Counted from the first letter of the stretch, positions 17,474 through 25,901 are shown. The stretch is DNA of 39,018 nt from CAVORB01 sp964395315 (GCA_964395315.1 CAYNBI010000024.1:1-39018); one strand, 5' to 3'. Program-made: numbers and translations. Notes: generated by a model from the letters alone, not told the origin.

Positions 17474-18559
17474 ATGCACGAACTCGCTGTTCACGCGGCC
17501 GCTGTGGCCGCCGGTCTGATCGTGCTCATCGCCGGGGGCGAGTCCCTGGTGCGGGGTGCGGCGGCGCTGGCGACGGCACTTCGCATCAGTCCCCTTGTGA
17601 TTGGGCTTACGGTCGTCGCCTTCGGCACCAGCGCCCCTGAGCTCGCGGTGAGCGTGAAGGCGGCGCACGCTGGCAGCGGCGATCTGGCGCTCGGAAACGT
17701 GGTGGGGAGCAACATCGCCAACGTCCTGCTCATTCTGGGGCTGTCGGCGTTGCTCGCGCCGTTGGCTGTGTCGAGCCAGCTCGTCCGCTTCGATGTGCCG
17801 CTGATGGTCGCGGTCTCGGTCCTGATGCTGCTGATGGGGCTGGACGGCGCGATAGGGGTCTGGGACGGAGCGCTGCTGCTCGGCTTGCTTGCCGGCTACA
17901 CGGTATGGTCCTTCCTGCAGGGTCGTGCAGAGGCCACGGCCAACGAGCCTTCTCAGGCCGCCGTGCCCGGGGTTGGGGAGGGGGCGCGGCACTTAGCGAT
18001 TCAGCTTTTCTTGGTCCTGGCCGGGCTGGGCCTCTTGTGGCTCGGAGCGCGCTGGCTCGTGGAGGGTGCGGTTGGAATCGCCAGTCTCCTCGGCGTGCAG
18101 GAGCTGGTCGTCGGATTGACCGTGGTCGCGATTGGAACCTCCCTGCCGGAATTGATCACCTCTTTGCTCGCCGTGCGCCGAGGCCAGCGCGATCTTGCGG
18201 TCGGCAACATCGTTGGCAGCAACCTGTTCAACATCCTCGGCGTCTTGGGCTTAGCCAGCCTGGTGGCTCCAGGGGGCGTGCCGGTCTCCACCGCTGCCCT
18301 GGCGCTAGACATGCCCATCATGATCGCGGTGGCCGCCGCCTGCCTGCCGATTTTTTTCACGGGTTTCCGCATCGACCGTTGGGAGGGGGGGCTGTTTGTC
18401 TTCTACTACCTGGCTTACGTCGGCTACCTGGTAATGGACGCCACCGAACACGCCGGGAGCGAGGGACTCGCCTTCGTCATGGTCGCGTTCGTCATTCCAC
18501 TCACGATCCTGACACTCGCTGTGTGCACCCTGCGGGCGCTGCGCGCGCGGTTTGCGTGA
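17474..18559 (+). CDS. Calcium/sodium antiporter (YrbG-like, CaCA family)
   Basis: A 361-aa inner-membrane exchanger with about ten helices in two inverted halves. Each half has the ion-binding alpha repeat: GTSAPELAVS (residues 51-60) with GNVVGSNIANVLL, and GTSLPELITS (about residue 221) with GNIVGSNLFNIL. The Glu in each PEL is the ion ligand of the family. It likely exports Ca2+ in exchange for Na+ or H+. The ATG has GAGG about 8 bases upstream. It converges on aapM, with only 29 bases between stops and no visible terminator. Confidence 0.93.
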   Translation: MHELAVHAAAVAAGLIVLIAGGESLVRGAAALATALRISPLVIGLTVVAFGTSAPELAVSVKAAHAGSGDLALGNVVGSNIANVLLILGLSALLAPLAVSSQLVRFDVPLMVAVSVLMLLMGLDGAIGVWDGALLLGLLAGYTVWSFLQGRAEATANEPSQAAVPGVGEGARHLAIQLFLVLAGLGLLWLGARWLVEGAVGIASLLGVQELVVGLTVVAIGTSLPELITSLLAVRRGQRDLAVGNIVGSNLFNILGVLGLASLVAPGGVPVSTAALALDMPIMIAVAAACLPIFFTGFRIDRWEGGLFVFYYLAYVGYLVMDATEHAGSEGLAFVMVAFVIPLTILTLAVCTLRALRARFA

Positions 18560-18588
18560 GGGCAGCTCCGTGTCCCTTGGTCCGGGCA

Positions 18589-19689
18589 TCAATCCTGATG
18601 GCCCCGATGCAGCTCCCGCTCCAGGGCCTGGCTGTAACGGGACATGGCGAAACAGAAGGCCCAAAACACCAACCCGGCGAACAGGTAGCCCTCGACCGAA
18701 TAGCCTAGCCAGTTGGGATCGGCGAAGGCCTGCTGAACGATCCCTAGCAGGTCGAACAGCCCGATGATGAGCACCAGGGTGGTGTCCTTGAACAGCGCGA
18801 TGAAGGTGTTGACGATGCCCGGGATCACTAGCCTCAGGACCTGGGGGAGAATGATCAGCGCCATGCCTTTCCAGTAGCCGAGACCGAGTGCCTCGGCGGC
18901 CTCGTACTGGCCCTTGGGCATGGCCTGCAGACCACCGCGCACGACCTCCGCCATGTAGGCGGATTGGAACAGCACGATGCCGATCATGGCTCGCAGAAGC
19001 TTGTCGAGCGTGATCCCCTCGGGAAGGAAAAGGGGCAGCATCACCGAGGCCATGAACAGCACGGTGATCAGGGGAACCCCCCGCCACAGCTCGATGTAGG
19101 CTACGCATGCGGCGCGAATCACGGGCATCCGCGATCTTCGGCCGAGGGCCAGCAAGATGCCGAAAGGAAGCGATAGCACCATCCCGACCACGGCCAGCAC
19201 CAGGGTGAGCATGAGTCCGCCCCAGCGATGGGTTTCGACCTCCGGCAGCCCGAAGACGCCGCCATGGAAGAGCACGTAGGCCGCCACCGGGTAGCCAAAG
19301 ACGAGGCCGAGCCCCAGGGCCCCCTTGTGACGGAAGCCCTTGAAGAAGAGGGGGAGCATGAGCGCCGCGAGGACCAGAAGTCCGACGTCAACCCGCCACT
19401 GCTGATCCGCGGGATAGAAGCCGTACATGAACTGGTTGAGTCGGGTCGTGACGAACACCCAGCATGCGCCGCCGCTCGCGCAGTCCTCGCGGCTGGTCCC
19501 CACCCAGTCCGCGTCGAGGAAGGCCCATTGCACGAACGGCGGGACACTCAGCCACAGCAGCCAGAGCGCGAGCAGGGTGAGGACCGTGTTGAAGGGTGAG
19601 GAGAAGAGGTTTCTCCGCAGCCAGCCAAGCGTGCCGACTGTCGCCAGCGGTGGGCGCTCGTGACGGACCGCTCTGGAGGGGTTGGCCAT
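18589..19689 (-). CDS. aapM: General L-amino-acid ABC transporter, permease
   Basis: A 366-aa inner-membrane permease of the HisM/GlnP fold. The first helix is followed by a periplasmic loop with two cysteines (CASGGAC), then several hydrophobic segments. The cytoplasmic EAA loop EAAEALGLGYWKGMALIILP contacts the ATPase. The ATG overlaps the aapQ stop by one base (TGATG), so the two are translationally coupled and should form the heterodimeric channel. It is the last gene of the J-Q-M run; the ATPase gene lies about 2 kb further on the same strand. Confidence 0.92.
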   Translation of the reverse strand: MANPSRAVRHERPPLATVGTLGWLRRNLFSSPFNTVLTLLALWLLWLSVPPFVQWAFLDADWVGTSREDCASGGACWVFVTTRLNQFMYGFYPADQQWRVDVGLLVLAALMLPLFFKGFRHKGALGLGLVFGYPVAAYVLFHGGVFGLPEVETHRWGGLMLTLVLAVVGMVLSLPFGILLALGRRSRMPVIRAACVAYIELWRGVPLITVLFMASVMLPLFLPEGITLDKLLRAMIGIVLFQSAYMAEVVRGGLQAMPKGQYEAAEALGLGYWKGMALIILPQVLRLVIPGIVNTFIALFKDTTLVLIIGLFDLLGIVQQAFADPNWLGYSVEGYLFAGLVFWAFCFAMSRYSQALERELHRGHQD

Positions 19690-20879
19690 CAGCGCTCCAC
19701 CAGGGCGATACGGGCGTTGTACCAGTTCATGAGCAGCGAAATGGCCAGGCTCACGGTCAGGTAGACGGCCATGGTCATGGCGATCACCTCCACCGCCTGG
19801 CCGGTCTGATTGAGCGTGGTGCCGGCGAAGACATTGACGAGGTCCGGGTAGCCGATGGCCGTGGCGAGGGATGAGTTCTTCAGGAGGTTCAGATACTGGC
19901 TGGTCAGCGGTGGGATGATCACCCGCAGCGCCTGCGGGATCACGACGAGGCGCAGGATGTTGCCTCGCCGCAGACCGAGGGCCGCCGCGGCCTCGGTCTG
20001 GCCGGTTGGAATCGCCAGGATGCCGGCGCGCACGATCTCCGCGATGAAGGCGGCGGTGTAGACCGAGAGCGCCACCAGCAGGGCGGTGAATTCAGGGATG
20101 ACGGCGATGCCGCCGCGGAAGTTGAAGCCACGGAGGACCGGCAGCTCCCAGGAGACGGGTGAGCCGGCGAGCCAAAAGGCGGCGGTCGGCAGGACCAGGA
20201 CGAGCGCCAGGCTGGTGCGCAGCGCCGGAAACTCCCGGCCGGTCAGCTCCCGGCGCCGGCGCGCCCAGCGAGCCAGCATGAACGAAGACAGCAGCGCAAC
20301 CCCGAGCGCCGCGACGACCAGAGCGAACCCCTGCTCGAACACGGGCCTGGGAAGATAGAGCCCGCGCAGGTTGAGGAACACGCCCTCGCCGACGGCAAGG
20401 CTGTCCCGCGGGTGGGGCAGGGCGCGGAGCACGGCGAAATACCAGAAGAAGATCTGCAGGAGCAGGGGGATATTGCGGAAGGTCTCGATATAGGCGGCGG
20501 CCAGGCGCGAGATTAGCCAGTTTCCGGACAGGCGGGCCACGCCGATGAGAAATCCGACGACGGTCGCCAGGACGATGCCCAGTGCGGATACCAACAGCGT
20601 GTTGAGCAGCCCGACCAGAAAGGTGCGGCCGAAGCTCGAGGTCTCGGCGTAATCGACCAGAGTCTGGATGATGCCGAAACCTGCCTCGTTGGAGAGGAAG
20701 GCGAAGCCGGTGCTGATGCCGCGGCTCTCGAGATTGTTCAGCGTGTTGTGCAGGATGAAGCCGAGAAAGGCGAGCACCGCCCCGAGGAACAGCGCCTGGA
20801 ACACCAGCGCGCGCACCTGGGGCCGGTTCCAGGCCGAGCGACCCTGGCCGGGGGCACTCAACCGCCTCTGCCGGTTCAC
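19689..20879 (-). CDS. aapQ: General L-amino-acid ABC transporter, permease
   Basis: A 396-aa permease. The first helix is followed by a periplasmic GFAFLSNEAGFGI segment, a hallmark of the AapQ/BztB subgroup. The EAA loop reads EAAAALGLRRGNILRLVVIP. The length fits AapQ (about 395-400). The start is GTG, 18 bases after the aapJ stop, with only a weak ribosome site, so translation probably depends on coupling to aapJ. It pairs with AapM, whose start overlaps this stop. Confidence 0.92.
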   Translation of the reverse strand: MNRQRRLSAPGQGRSAWNRPQVRALVFQALFLGAVLAFLGFILHNTLNNLESRGISTGFAFLSNEAGFGIIQTLVDYAETSSFGRTFLVGLLNTLLVSALGIVLATVVGFLIGVARLSGNWLISRLAAAYIETFRNIPLLLQIFFWYFAVLRALPHPRDSLAVGEGVFLNLRGLYLPRPVFEQGFALVVAALGVALLSSFMLARWARRRRELTGREFPALRTSLALVLVLPTAAFWLAGSPVSWELPVLRGFNFRGGIAVIPEFTALLVALSVYTAAFIAEIVRAGILAIPTGQTEAAAALGLRRGNILRLVVIPQALRVIIPPLTSQYLNLLKNSSLATAIGYPDLVNVFAGTTLNQTGQAVEVIAMTMAVYLTVSLAISLLMNWYNARIALVER

Positions 20880-20897
20880 GCCGATCTGGGGCGGGGC

Positions 20898-21914
20898 TCA
20901 GCGAATGGGCGGAGCGTACTGAAGCCCGCCGTCTCTCCACAGGGCATTCAGCCCCCGCTCGATCTTGAGCGGCGAGCCCCCGCCGACGTTACGCTCGAAG
21001 GACTCGCCATAGTTGCCCACTTGCCTGACGACTTGATAGGCCCAGTCCTCCGCCAGACCGAGACCCTTGCCGGGGCTGCCCTCCAGCCCGAGCAAACGCC
21101 TGATCTCCGGATTGGAGCTGGACTTCATCTCCTCCACATTCGCGGAGGTGACGCCGAGCTCCTCGGCATTGATCATGGCAAACAGCGTCCAGCGGACGAT
21201 GTTGAACCAGGCGTCGTCGCCCTGCCGCACGGCCGGTCCGAGCGGTTCCTTCGAGATCACGTCCGGCAGGACCATGGCCTCTTCGGGCTTGGCGAGCTTG
21301 ACGCGCAGTCCATAGAGCTGGGACTGGTCGCTGGTCAGGACGTCGCACCGACCCGCCTCGAAGCCCTTGACGGTCTGGTCGCCGGTGTCGAACACCACTG
21401 GCTGGTACGCCATTCCGTGGGTGCGGAAGTAATCCGCCAGGTTGAGCTCGGTAGTGGTGCCCGCCAATATGCACACCGCCGCTCCGTCGAGCTCCTTGGC
21501 GCCCTTGACGCCGAGCGCCTTGGAGACCAGGAAGCCCTGGCCGTCGTAGTAGTTGATGCCGGCGAAGTTGAGGCCGAGGGAGGTGTCGCGGGTCAGAGTC
21601 CATGTGGTGTTCCGCGAGAGCAGGTCGACCTCGCCGGACTGGACCGCCGTCAGACGCTCCTTGGCGGTGAGGGGCGTGTACTTGACCTTTTCCGCGTCCC
21701 CCAGTACCGCGGCGGCGACCGCCCGGCACAGATCTACGTCGAGGCCGGTCCAATTGCCTTTCTCGTCCGCGTGGGAGAAGCCCGGCAGACCGGTGTTGAC
21801 CCCGCAATGGAGGAAGCCCTTCTTTTGCACCGAGGCCAGGATGGTGTCGGCCGTGACCGTGGCCGAGGCCAGAGTCGAGAGGACGAGGGTTATCGCGAGA
21901 AGTGGTTTGCACAT
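20898..21914 (-). CDS. aapJ: General L-amino-acid ABC transporter, periplasmic binding protein
   Basis: A 338-aa solute-binding protein with a Sec signal (MCKPLLAITLVLSTLASA). The mature part has the AapJ pattern: VQKKGFLHCGVNTGLPGFS, then LDVDLCRAVAAAVLGD, then RNTTWTLTRD. Family members bind many L-amino acids with broad specificity. ATG 21914 is chosen (GGGAG 8 bases upstream); ATG 21929 is an alternative that adds five residues. It heads the aapJ-Q-M run, and its promoter should lie in the 359-base upstream gap. Confidence 0.93.
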   Translation of the reverse strand: MCKPLLAITLVLSTLASATVTADTILASVQKKGFLHCGVNTGLPGFSHADEKGNWTGLDVDLCRAVAAAVLGDAEKVKYTPLTAKERLTAVQSGEVDLLSRNTTWTLTRDTSLGLNFAGINYYDGQGFLVSKALGVKGAKELDGAAVCILAGTTTELNLADYFRTHGMAYQPVVFDTGDQTVKGFEAGRCDVLTSDQSQLYGLRVKLAKPEEAMVLPDVISKEPLGPAVRQGDDAWFNIVRWTLFAMINAEELGVTSANVEEMKSSSNPEIRRLLGLEGSPGKGLGLAEDWAYQVVRQVGNYGESFERNVGGGSPLKIERGLNALWRDGGLQYAPPIR

Positions 21915-22273
21915 GTCGTTCGCTCCCATGATCTGACACCTTCGCTTGCCGATTCCGCGGATCGGGGATACCCCGACACGGTGGGACCACATCATCATAG
22001 TCTAACCGCGGCGCGGATTTCCCGGTGGCGGCGGTCCCGAGCGACCATGCCTTCGCTGGGAACGGTCGCGCTGATCTCGGGCAGGATGGCCAATGATCAG
22101 CGCCTTTCCTCGGAGATTGCCTACGCGTTTCCAGGCGCTCTTCCGATTCACCTAGCGACCCGCCAAGCCGTAGCCTGGAGTCGTCGGAGGAACGGTGATG
22201 TTGGGGTGCGCCAGCCCGGGCGCGCCGCCGGACTCCCGGCGATCGGGTGTTCAGTGAGTAGCGAGGCGTCAGC
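21915..22273 (-). other. Divergent gap between aapJ and the STAS gene
   Basis: About 359 bases with no supported gene. It contains an inverted fragment of the dispersed repeat (22067-22102). Promoters for aapJ and the STAS gene are expected here but no convincing box pair was seen. Confidence 0.45.
22067..22102 (-). repeat. Dispersed hairpin repeat, fragment D (inverted)
   Basis: On the - strand this reads CTGATCATTGGCCATCC then CAGCGCG, matching the first 35 or so bases of copy A at about five of six positions. The rest of the element is not recognisable, so this is a truncated or decayed copy, and the only one in the opposite orientation. Confidence 0.6.
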
Positions 22274-22567
22274 ATGGCCGTAAGCATTTCGTTCACCCCG
22301 GACGAACGGCGGTTGGAGATCTCTTTTGAGGGCAACCTGGACGTGACCGTCTGGCTAGAGGTGTGCAACACCTGCGCGCGCGTGCCGCCGAACCTTAAGG
22401 CATGCATCGTCGACTTGACCCGGGTTGGCCGCGTGTTCGATTCGGGCATGGCCCTGCTGGTCTTGCTCTACCAGCGCCTGCGCGCGGTCGGTGTCATGGT
22501 GATCTTCCTGAGCGACAACGCGGATGTCAGGCAGCGCATCGCGATCATCGCGTCCGCTGGGGAGTGA
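22274..22567 (+). CDS. STAS-domain protein (anti-sigma factor antagonist-like)
   Basis: A 97-aa single-domain protein with the STAS strand-helix pattern. CIVDLTRVGRVFDSGMALLVLL aligns with the IDSSG phosphorylation loop of SpoIIAA-type antagonists; Asp-Ser-Gly is kept, with the first Ser of the usual pair replaced by Asp. MlaB-like lipid-transport STAS proteins are another possibility. No partner kinase, phosphatase or ABC gene lies beside it. The ATG has GCGAGG about 8 bases upstream. The role cannot be fixed from context. Confidence 0.7.
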   Translation: MAVSISFTPDERRLEISFEGNLDVTVWLEVCNTCARVPPNLKACIVDLTRVGRVFDSGMALLVLLYQRLRAVGVMVIFLSDNADVRQRIAIIASAGE

Positions 22568-22874
22568 GGCTCGCCACCCCCTCGATTCGGCGGGTTCGGA
22601 CGCTGAGCCTGGTGGCGATGGGTCCCGTCCAGCAACCAGCACAATGACGGTGGCCGCAACTTTAGGCGTACCATCCCACGCGTTGCCTCCGACGACGCAT
22701 GCGACCGGAGCGCATCAGCGCACCGATCTGCCTCATCGCTCTCCGAACCTTGCTCCGGCGGTACGGGAAGCCTTCCGCGGGTGCTGGATGAACGGCGACC
22801 GCGCTTGACCTTTGCCCTTCCGATCCGTCGAGATGGCACCAAGTACAGGGGAAACACCTGTCGAGGAGAGTGCC
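22568..22874 (+). other. Gap between the STAS gene and the 118-aa gene
   Basis: About 307 bases with no supported gene. A TTGACC at 22805-22810 could be a -35 box, but nothing like a -10 follows at 16-19 bases. No repeat copy or terminator was recognised. Confidence 0.4.
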
Positions 22875-23231
22875 ATGCAGGACAAGCCGAACATCCGAAC
22901 CGCAATCCCGAAGCGCCGCTTTCAGGTTGGCGATTACTCCGTCACCCTGCTGGGGGAAATCGCCAGTGGCGACCAGCGCGAGTTCCGCTTCATCATGGCT
23001 TTCGTGCCGATGGGGCGGCAGGAGCCGAGCCTCTACGTCTGCGTTGAACCAACCGCGGGAGATGGTTCCGCGGCGGGCAGGTATCAGTTGCGCGTGATCA
23101 ACGAGGCGATGTCCGAAGTGGTGGACAGAGACGATCGCTGGGGTGATCTCGACGCCTTCGCCGAGCAGGGTCTGCGTGTCGGTTCCCAGACCCTGGGATT
23201 GCAGCGGGAGCAACCAGTGCGGCTGCTCTAG
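22875..23231 (+). CDS. Hypothetical protein, 118 aa
   Basis: A soluble 118-aa protein with alternating strand-like segments (FQVGDYSVTLLGEI, EFRFIMAFVPMG, SLYVCVEP) and an acidic middle. No signal peptide or membrane helix. The ATG is chosen because of the strong site GAGGAG about 9 bases upstream; the longer frame to 22812 lacks one. I do not recognise a family. Repeat copy C begins about 10 bases after the stop. Confidence 0.65.
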   Translation: MQDKPNIRTAIPKRRFQVGDYSVTLLGEIASGDQREFRFIMAFVPMGRQEPSLYVCVEPTAGDGSAAGRYQLRVINEAMSEVVDRDDRWGDLDAFAEQGLRVGSQTLGLQREQPVRLL

Positions 23232-23240
23232 ACGACGCCG

Positions 23241-23384
23241 GATACCGGCCATCCGGGACGAAACGGGGACGCCACCAAGAAGCGGGTTCTGGACGCGTCG
23301 ACTTCCAATCTCTTGCGCGCTTGGAAAATGATGTCACATCCATGTGTCACGGCGAGCGCCGGATTGCTCAGCGCTTCCTGGGCG
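23241..23384 (+). repeat. Dispersed hairpin repeat, copy C
   Basis: About 144 bases, the longest copy. It shares CGGCCATCCGGGACG (start hairpin with one mismatch), CCACCAAGAAGCGGGTTCTGG (second hairpin; AGAA pairs with TTCT), the GCGCTTGGAAAA block and GTCACATCC of copies A and B, and ends with ATTGCTCAGCGCTTCC as in copy B. It fills the gap between the 118-aa gene and the stop codon of the EVE gene on the other strand. Confidence 0.75.
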
Positions 23385-23386
23385 AC

Positions 23387-23851
23387 TCACTCCAGCGCCA
23401 GGATGAATTCCCACTGCTCGGGCGTGACCGGCATGATCGAGAGCCGATTGCCCTTGCGTACCAGCGGCAAGCCCTGAAGCGGACCGTCCGCGTACTGTTT
23501 GAGCTCCGCGAGCGGAATATTGCGTTTCAGGTGCCGCACATAGCGGACGTCCACCATGTACCAGCGCGGATTTTCGGGATCGCTCTTCGGATCGTAGTAC
23601 TGCGCCTCGGGATCGAAGGCCGTATGGTCTGGATATCCCGCTCGCGTGACCTCCATGATGCCGACGACGCCCGGCTCGGCGCAATTGGAGTGATAGAAGA
23701 AGACCATGTCGCCCACCTGCATCTGGTCGCGCAGCATGTTCCGGGCTTGGTAGTTGCGCACGCCGTCCCAGGGTTCGGTCTGCCCCGGCCTGGCGGCCAG
23801 GTGGTCGATACCGAACACGTCGGGTTCGGATTTCATCAGCCAATGGTTCAT
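23387..23851 (-). CDS. EVE-domain protein (thymocyte nuclear protein 1-like)
   Basis: A 154-aa EVE domain protein of the PUA-like fold. Diagnostic residues are WLMKSEPD at the start, WDGVRNYQARN near residue 28, and GDMVFFYHSN. EVE domains bind modified bases in DNA or RNA (for example methylated or hydroxymethylated cytosine); the ligand here is unknown. It follows rsgA after 27 bases and is probably the last gene of a cytochrome c-rsgA-EVE run. Its 3' end abuts repeat copy C. Confidence 0.9.
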   Translation of the reverse strand: MNHWLMKSEPDVFGIDHLAARPGQTEPWDGVRNYQARNMLRDQMQVGDMVFFYHSNCAEPGVVGIMEVTRAGYPDHTAFDPEAQYYDPKSDPENPRWYMVDVRYVRHLKRNIPLAELKQYADGPLQGLPLVRKGNRLSIMPVTPEQWEFILALE

Positions 23852-23878
23852 GTTCGCTCCTCGCGTGTTCGGCAGTTG

Positions 23879-24892
23879 TCATTGTCCTGACGTACGCTCG
23901 ATCGACACCGCCAGGTGACGGAAATTGACCAGCCGCTCGATCTGGATCAGCCCACTCTTCGCCGCCTGCTTCACTGCACAGCCCGGCTCGTGGTCATGGC
24001 GGCAGTCGGCAAAACGACATTGACCGACGAAGCCTGCGAGCTCGCGGAATCCCTTCTCCAGCTCGTCGAATCCGATTGCGCCGAGTCTGAAGCTACGGAC
24101 GCCGGGGGAATCGATCAGGTTCCCACCGCAGTCGAGGCGGTAGCAGGTCGCCGCGGACGTCGTGTGGCGGCCGAGCCCCGTCGCCTCGGACAGGCGCCCG
24201 ATCTGCACCTCCCGGTCCGGCAGCAGGACCTTGACCAGGGATGACTTGCCGACGCCGGATTGCCCCACCAGGATGCTGGTTTGCCCCTTCAGCAGATCGC
24301 GAAGGTGCGCCAGCTTCTCCTCGTCCCGCAGGCTCATGGGGATCACGGGGTAACCGATGGTGCGGTAACGGGCCAGGCGCCCCTCGAGTAGCCGCCGTTC
24401 CTGGCCTCCGAGCAGGTCCGTCTTGTTGCAGACGATCGCCGCCGCAACGCCCATCAGCTCGGCCGCCACCAGATACTGATCCACCAGATACTCGCTCGGT
24501 TCGGGCTGCGGTGCCACCACGATCACCATCTGGGTGAGGTTGGCGGCGAGCGGCTTGTCCCGCCCGCTGTAGTCCGGTCGCGAAAGTACCGATTGGCGCG
24601 GCAGGATCGCGGTCACGACCCCTTGATGCTGGCCGCTGACCTGCCAAACCACGCGATCCCCGCAAACGGGATGGCCGATGTTTCGGCGCGACAGGCAGTG
24701 CCAGACGCGGCCCGCGGCGTCTTCCACCGCCAGATTGGCGCCGTGGCGGACAACCACCGCCCCTTCCTGGGGCGGTTGGGAGTCGAGGTCCGACAGGACG
24801 TCTTGGGTGCGATCCTCCAGGCGCTGTCGGCGGCGATCTTGAATGGTCCTGATGCGCTGGATCTGGCGCTCGGACAGCCGCCGGCTCCGCAT
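23879..24892 (-). CDS. rsgA: Ribosome small subunit-dependent GTPase A
   Basis: A 337-aa circularly permuted GTPase that checks the 30S decoding centre late in assembly. An N-terminal OB fold precedes the G motifs in permuted order: NKTDL (156-160), GQSGVGKSS (210-218), RHTT (242-245) and DSPG (261-264). A C-terminal zinc site follows, with Cys292, Cys297, His299 and Cys305. ATG 24892 lies 2 bases after the cytochrome c stop, so translation is likely coupled. The divergent orn gene is the same neighbour as in E. coli, though a cytochrome gene intervenes. Confidence 0.96.
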   Translation of the reverse strand: MRSRRLSERQIQRIRTIQDRRRQRLEDRTQDVLSDLDSQPPQEGAVVVRHGANLAVEDAAGRVWHCLSRRNIGHPVCGDRVVWQVSGQHQGVVTAILPRQSVLSRPDYSGRDKPLAANLTQMVIVVAPQPEPSEYLVDQYLVAAELMGVAAAIVCNKTDLLGGQERRLLEGRLARYRTIGYPVIPMSLRDEEKLAHLRDLLKGQTSILVGQSGVGKSSLVKVLLPDREVQIGRLSEATGLGRHTTSAATCYRLDCGGNLIDSPGVRSFRLGAIGFDELEKGFRELAGFVGQCRFADCRHDHEPGCAVKQAAKSGLIQIERLVNFRHLAVSIERTSGQ

Positions 24893-24894
24893 GC

Positions 24895-25173
24895 TCAGGG
24901 TTCGAAGCGGTAGAAGCGCTCGTTGAGCAGCTTGGTCACATCCTCGATTTCCTCGTCGAACCACTTGAGCCCGAGCGCCAGCTCGCAGCGCTGGACCTGC
25001 CGCTCCAGACCCTGCAGGGAGGTAACCTTGCGGTCATCGCGGGTGTAGATCTCGGGGCCGTGGCAGCCGACGCAGTGCTGGTCATAGAGTGCCTGACCTT
25101 GGTCCGCGGGGGCCGCGGCCGCAGGCAGGGCGAAGATCAAGGCCAAGCCGGGGAGGTAAAAGTGCTTGCTCAT
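24895..25173 (-). CDS. Small periplasmic cytochrome c
   Basis: A 92-aa protein with a Sec signal (about residues 1-21, ending AAAA) and one heme c motif CVGCH. No methionine follows the heme motif, so the usual Met axial ligand is absent and the sixth ligand is unclear. The C-terminal QRCELALGLKWFDEEIEDV segment resembles a conserved group of short cytochromes from chemolithotrophic and phototrophic gammaproteobacteria. ATG 25173 has GGAG about 8 bases upstream. The partner is unknown; the gene is coupled to rsgA by a 2-base gap. Confidence 0.85.
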   Translation of the reverse strand: MSKHFYLPGLALIFALPAAAAPADQGQALYDQHCVGCHGPEIYTRDDRKVTSLQGLERQVQRCELALGLKWFDEEIEDVTKLLNERFYRFEP

Positions 25174-25301
25174 GCTAGATGCTCCAGGATGTCGGGGAGA
25201 TTCTAGGGAAAACGCGTACCGAAAGCACAGGTCATTCCATGCCTTCATGGCAATAAATCGGGGTACACTGGGGCAAATCCATGGACGCGGGATACGAACC
25301 G

Positions 25302-25847
25302 ATGCCGAGAGACGACAGCAACCTCGTTTGGCTCGACCTGGAAATGACCGGTCTGGACCCGTCCGAGGACAGGATCATCGAGATCGCAACCCTGATCACG
25401 GATAGCGACCTGAACGTCGTCGCGGAGGGGCCGGTGATCGCCATCGCGCAGTCGGAGGGGGCACTGGCCGCCATGGATGAGTGGAACCGGACCCACCACG
25501 GGCAGTCCGGGCTGCTGGAGCGGGTGCGGTTCAGCGCTTACGACGAGGGGCTTGCCGAGAGGGAGACGCTCGCATTTCTGGAGCGGCACCTGGGCGCCGG
25601 CAAGTCGCCCCTGTGCGGGAACAGCGTCTGTCAGGACCGGCGTTTTCTCGCGGGGTCCATGCCCCGCCTCGAGGCCTTCTTTCACTATCGTAACCTGGAC
25701 GTCAGCAGCCTCAAGATCCTCGCTCAGCGTTGGGCGCCCGATGTCGCCGAGTCCTTCCGCAAGAAATCCGAGCACCGGGCCTTGGAGGACATCAAGGAGT
25801 CCATCGCGGAGCTTCGCCATTACCGCGAGCATCTGCTTCGGGTCTGA
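25302..25847 (+). CDS. orn: Oligoribonuclease
   Basis: A 181-aa DEDDh 3'-5' exonuclease that degrades 2-5 nt RNAs (and pGpG) to mononucleotides. The catalytic residues fall at Asp12, Glu14, Asp112, His158 and Asp163, exactly the E. coli numbering. The start at 25302 gives the E. coli length; ATG 25281 is an in-frame alternative with GGGG upstream that adds seven residues. It is divergent from the cytochrome c-rsgA run and convergent with queG, the arrangement known from E. coli. Confidence 0.97.
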   Translation: MPRDDSNLVWLDLEMTGLDPSEDRIIEIATLITDSDLNVVAEGPVIAIAQSEGALAAMDEWNRTHHGQSGLLERVRFSAYDEGLAERETLAFLERHLGAGKSPLCGNSVCQDRRFLAGSMPRLEAFFHYRNLDVSSLKILAQRWAPDVAESFRKKSEHRALEDIKESIAELRHYREHLLRV

Positions 25848-25901
25848 GTCCAGTGTCCGTCGATGCGCGCGCGGGGCACCGGGTCAACCAATCCAAGGTC
25901 T

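Noticed and set aside
22805..22850. TTGACC with a long spacer as a MerR-type promoter before the 118-aa gene
   Set aside because: No dyad operator and no convincing -10 box follow at 19-20 bases.
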